From NCBI GenBank assembly GCA_034721855.1, contig JAYENB010000019.1, positions 1 to 27,153 on the forward strand: a stretch of 27,153 nucleotides of DNA, given 5' to 3'. The position numbers and the translations under genes were made by a program. Each line of letters starts with the position of its first letter. Position 1 is the stretch's first letter. Below, piece by piece: positions 25,279-27,153 of the stretch. The notes beneath the pieces are model-generated. The model made no database searches and had not been told where the DNA came from. It saw only the letters and a program-made list of their open reading frames with translations. The stretch comes from JAQIBY01 sp034721855. GTDB lineage: Bacteria; Bacteroidota; Bacteroidia; Bacteroidales; ML635J-15.

Positions 25279-25499
25279 CACAAGAACAGGAATGGACAAT
25301 TGTGTTTTCTTCCGGGAAAAACCACCTGGCCACGATGGCTGAACAACACCTGCAAAACGCAGGCATCCCGGCTGTTCAAATGAATAAAAAAGACCGTTCG
25401 TATTTGTTTGGGCAAATTGATGTAATGGTAGAAAAGGACTTTGCAAACGAAGCCCTGGAAATGATAAATCAATTTAAAAAAGACATTGAATTTGAATAA
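25275..25499 (+). CDS. DUF2007 family protein in the ftsH-cdsA operon
   Basis: 74 residues, the same fold as the protein at 9337-9576 but divergent in sequence. The pattern is an N-terminal strand (WTIVFSSG), the helix HLATMAEQHLQNAGIPAVQM, then IDVMVEKDFANEALEMINQF. The start (ATG at 25275) overlaps the ftsH stop in ATGA, and its own stop overlaps the cdsA start, so its translation should be coupled to both neighbours. The biochemical function is unknown. The location between a membrane protease and a phospholipid enzyme suggests a small regulator, but that is inference. Confidence 0.85.
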   Translation: MTQEQEWTIVFSSGKNHLATMAEQHLQNAGIPAVQMNKKDRSYLFGQIDVMVEKDFANEALEMINQFKKDIEFE

Positions 25500-26361
25500 T
25501 CTGCTCACACGAAGCATCAGCGGGCTAATTTTTGTGGCCGTGATAATCACTGCTCTGATATCCGCATGGTATGTCTGGGCTGCTCTTATGATTATTGCTG
25601 GTTTTTTGGCATCCCTGGAATTTGCCCGTCTGTTGCAAAAATCAGGACTCACTGTGTTTCCTTATGTGGCTGCTGCATGTAACCCTTTTCTTGTGGTTTT
25701 CGTTTTTCTTTTCCTGGCATTGAATAAAGTTCATTTCATTTTATGGATTGTGCTGGCGATTCCTTTTGTCTTATTATTAATCACAGCAGCACTGAAACCC
25801 AATGGCAAAAAATCCATCCTGCCTAATTTTATGTCAGCAAGTTACGTAGCATTTCCCCTTTCCATGACAGCATTGTTGCTTTGGATTCCGGCACAGATCC
25901 CTTTTGTTAACATGGATTTTGCCCTTTTCCATCACAATTACCACCCTGAATTTTTATTGTCGGCACTCATCCTTATCTGGGTTTTTGACAGCTTTGCCTA
26001 TTTAACAGGGAGCTTATTTGGTAAACATAAAATGGCTCCCCGCATTTCACCCCGCAAAACATGGGAAGGGTTTTTTGGGGGTGTGATATTTTTGTTTCCT
26101 GCGGTATGGTTCTTAAACCGTACGTGGGATTTACTCACAAATCCACAATGGCTGGGTGTAATCATTATCGTTGCTGTCTTTGGAACGTTTGGTGACCTGT
26201 TAATCAGCCAACTCAAACGCATGGCAGGTGAAAAAAACAGTGGCAATCTAATCCCCGGACATGGTGGCATACTGGATCGCCTGGATTCCTTGTTGATGAT
26301 CATCCCGTTCCTGACATTGTATGCCATTATGATTGTTCTTTGGCATCCAATTACACAATGA
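25492..26361 (+). CDS. cdsA: Phosphatidate cytidylyltransferase
   Basis: About 289 residues with roughly eight membrane segments. It makes CDP-diacylglycerol from phosphatidate and CTP in the inner membrane. The diagnostic C-terminal signature is present: SQLKRMAGEKNSGNLIPGHG then GGILDRLD near residues 240-262. One deviation: the K-D pair of the signature reads K-N (N249). There is no ATG near the start, and the protein begins with a TTG. I prefer 25492, giving MNNLLTRS, a typical family N-terminus; a TTG at 25486 is also in frame. The start overlaps the DUF2007 gene by 8 bases, so translation is probably coupled. Its upstream neighbours rsfS and ftsH are the usual ones in this phylum. Confidence 0.93.
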   Translation: MNNLLTRSISGLIFVAVIITALISAWYVWAALMIIAGFLASLEFARLLQKSGLTVFPYVAAACNPFLVVFVFLFLALNKVHFILWIVLAIPFVLLLITAALKPNGKKSILPNFMSASYVAFPLSMTALLLWIPAQIPFVNMDFALFHHNYHPEFLLSALILIWVFDSFAYLTGSLFGKHKMAPRISPRKTWEGFFGGVIFLFPAVWFLNRTWDLLTNPQWLGVIIIVAVFGTFGDLLISQLKRMAGEKNSGNLIPGHGGILDRLDSLLMIIPFLTLYAIMIVLWHPITQ

Positions 26362-26710
26362 AGATAACAACATCTTTTATGAGGCTGGTCTAAAAAGTCA
26401 TTTTATCGCACAAAGACACAAAGACACAAAGAAATCACAAAGTTAAATTTATTGAATCCCAGTACTTTGTGAAACTTGGTGACTTTGTGGCTTGGTAGGA
26501 AATTTAGTTATTTTGACTTTTTAGACTGAACTCTTTTATAAATACTAAAAAAAATGTTGTCAATTTATTAGAAATTATGCCTGCTGTCCCCCTTATACAA
26601 GCACTAAAAACAAGCATCAATATTCAAGCACCAACACTCAAACATAGCCCATGACTGCCGTGTCTGCCAGCCACCTGCCGAGGGGCTTTGTCTTTGCGAA
26701 TGTCAAAATC
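26362..26710. other. 349-base intergenic region after cdsA, with a palindromic repeat
   Basis: It contains the 139-base palindromic element (26388-26526), then about 180 bases of plain sequence with some direct word repetition (acaagcactaaaaacaagca, caagcaccaacactcaa). No gene is supported. Confidence 0.7.
26388..26526. repeat. MITE-like palindromic repeat with exact 13-base terminal inverted repeats
   Basis: The ends are perfect inverted copies: gtctaaaaagtca (26388-26400) and tgactttttagac (26514-26526). Inside, a cacaaagacacaaagacac tract (26409-26435) is mirrored by actttgtgaaacttggtgac and actttgtgg on the right (26464-26490), giving an imperfect stem. There is no reading frame. No clear target-site duplication is seen at the edges. 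Such acaaagacac tracts are, from memory, frequent between Bacteroidota genes. Confidence 0.72.
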
Positions 26711-27153
26711 CTACTCCACAACCATATTTTCACTGTCCTGCACAGCACCGTTTTCGAGATAATAAACAGTGTATTGCCCTTGTGCGAGGCCGGAAACCTG
26801 CACACTTTGTTGTCCATCATCCGTAAGGTTTATGGTGCGGACGGGCTGGCCGTAGATGTTGTTGATTTTGATTTTACTGCCTGCTGCCTCACAATACACT
26901 TCTACGGTGAAAATTCCTGCGTTTGGATTGGGAATGATGGTGAGGTTGGGGGCGGGGGTGTCATCAGATGTGTCGCCGGGGCTGTCATCATCGCCGGGTA
27001 GGGTATCCTGCTTATTGATTTTATTTATATCAGTTTCATATACAGCGTTGCAATTTTCAATGGCTTCTGCAAATTCATCAGGGGAGAGGTTGCCATTTTT
27101 CAAATCCTGCTCTGCATATAAGTGACACAACCATTTTTCGACATAAATATTTT
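26711..27153 (-). CDS. Partial T9SS-secreted protein (C-terminus only)
   Basis: The reading frame stays open to the end of the window, with no convincing start inside it, so the gene begins outside. Visible are about 147 residues: a helical segment ending in KINKQD, an acidic low-complexity linker (DDDSPGDTSDDTPAPN), and a type A T9SS sorting domain (LTIIPNPNAGIFTVEV, then INNIYGQPVRTINL, then LAQGQYTVYYLENG). The sorting domain sends the protein through the type IX system to the surface. The C-terminus (SENMVVE) lacks the usual basic end, though the fold pattern is clear. What the missing upstream domains do cannot be told. It converges with cdsA. Confidence 0.8.
   Translation of the reverse strand, partial: NIYVEKWLCHLYAEQDLKNGNLSPDEFAEAIENCNAVYETDINKINKQDTLPGDDDSPGDTSDDTPAPNLTIIPNPNAGIFTVEVYCEAAGSKIKINNIYGQPVRTINLTDDGQQSVQVSGLAQGQYTVYYLENGAVQDSENMVVE

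Noticed and set aside
24849..25652. 267-residue open frame antisense to ftsH and cdsA
   Set aside because: It lies opposite well-supported genes over its whole length, and its Phe/Leu/Ser-rich sequence is the antisense reading of the Lys-rich FtsH tail.
26401..26490. caaagacacaaagacac tract considered as a CRISPR-like repeat
   Set aside because: Tandem units of about 9 bases with no unique spacers, inside an inverted repeat; there are no cas genes in the window.

Overview
This window is a stretch of AT-rich chromosome from a member of the Bacteroidota, most likely an uncultured Bacteroidales/Marinilabiliales-type organism assembled from a metagenome. The assignment rests on several things seen directly: two proteins end in type IX secretion (T9SS) sorting domains, lipoproteins are frequent, there is a TonB-dependent receptor with an N-terminal carboxypeptidase-like domain, ribosome-binding sites are weak or absent, and the rsfS-ftsH-cdsA gene order is one I know from this phylum. 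A 100-N scaffold gap at 19267-19366 shows the assembly origin.

Layout. (1) 98-5541, minus strand: a large unrecognised lipoprotein, a membrane-anchored DUF3352-like protein with a propeller-like C-terminus, and a tandem universal stress protein. (2) 5606-9310, plus strand, divergent from the stress protein: a 1234-residue membrane sensor that joins a two-component-regulator-type beta-propeller and Y_Y_Y domain to a class III adenylate cyclase and then to an HD phosphohydrolase with a phosphodiesterase-like YHNxxH motif. This is the most unusual protein in the window. (3) 9337-9576: a small DUF2007 protein, then a 463-base intergenic region carrying a structured repeat-like element. (4) 10040-15282, plus strand: L-aspartate oxidase (nadB), a secreted C10 cysteine protease with two CUB domains and a T9SS tail followed by a strong terminator, an e(P4)-type acid phosphatase lipoprotein, and a receiver-only response regulator. 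(5) 15305-21730, minus strand: a LysM lytic transglycosylase directly downstream of a TonB-dependent receptor, the scaffold gap, then RNase R. (6) 21830-26361, plus strand: an LPP20-like lipoprotein, a large palindromic repeat and a terminator, then the housekeeping operon rsfS-ftsH-DUF2007-cdsA with overlapping genes. (7) 26388-27153: a second palindromic repeat and the 3' end of a T9SS-secreted protein that runs off the window.

Most genes are core or surface functions: NAD synthesis, RNA decay, membrane protein quality control, phospholipid synthesis, cell-wall turnover, nutrient uptake and extracellular proteolysis. I see no CRISPR array, tRNA, rRNA, transposase, prophage or recognisable defence operon. 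The features with most novelty are the cyclase/HD fusion and at least four kinds of intergenic palindromic or repeat-like elements. The scaffold gap also looks artificial: the last 127 bases before it are identical to the first 127 bases after it.
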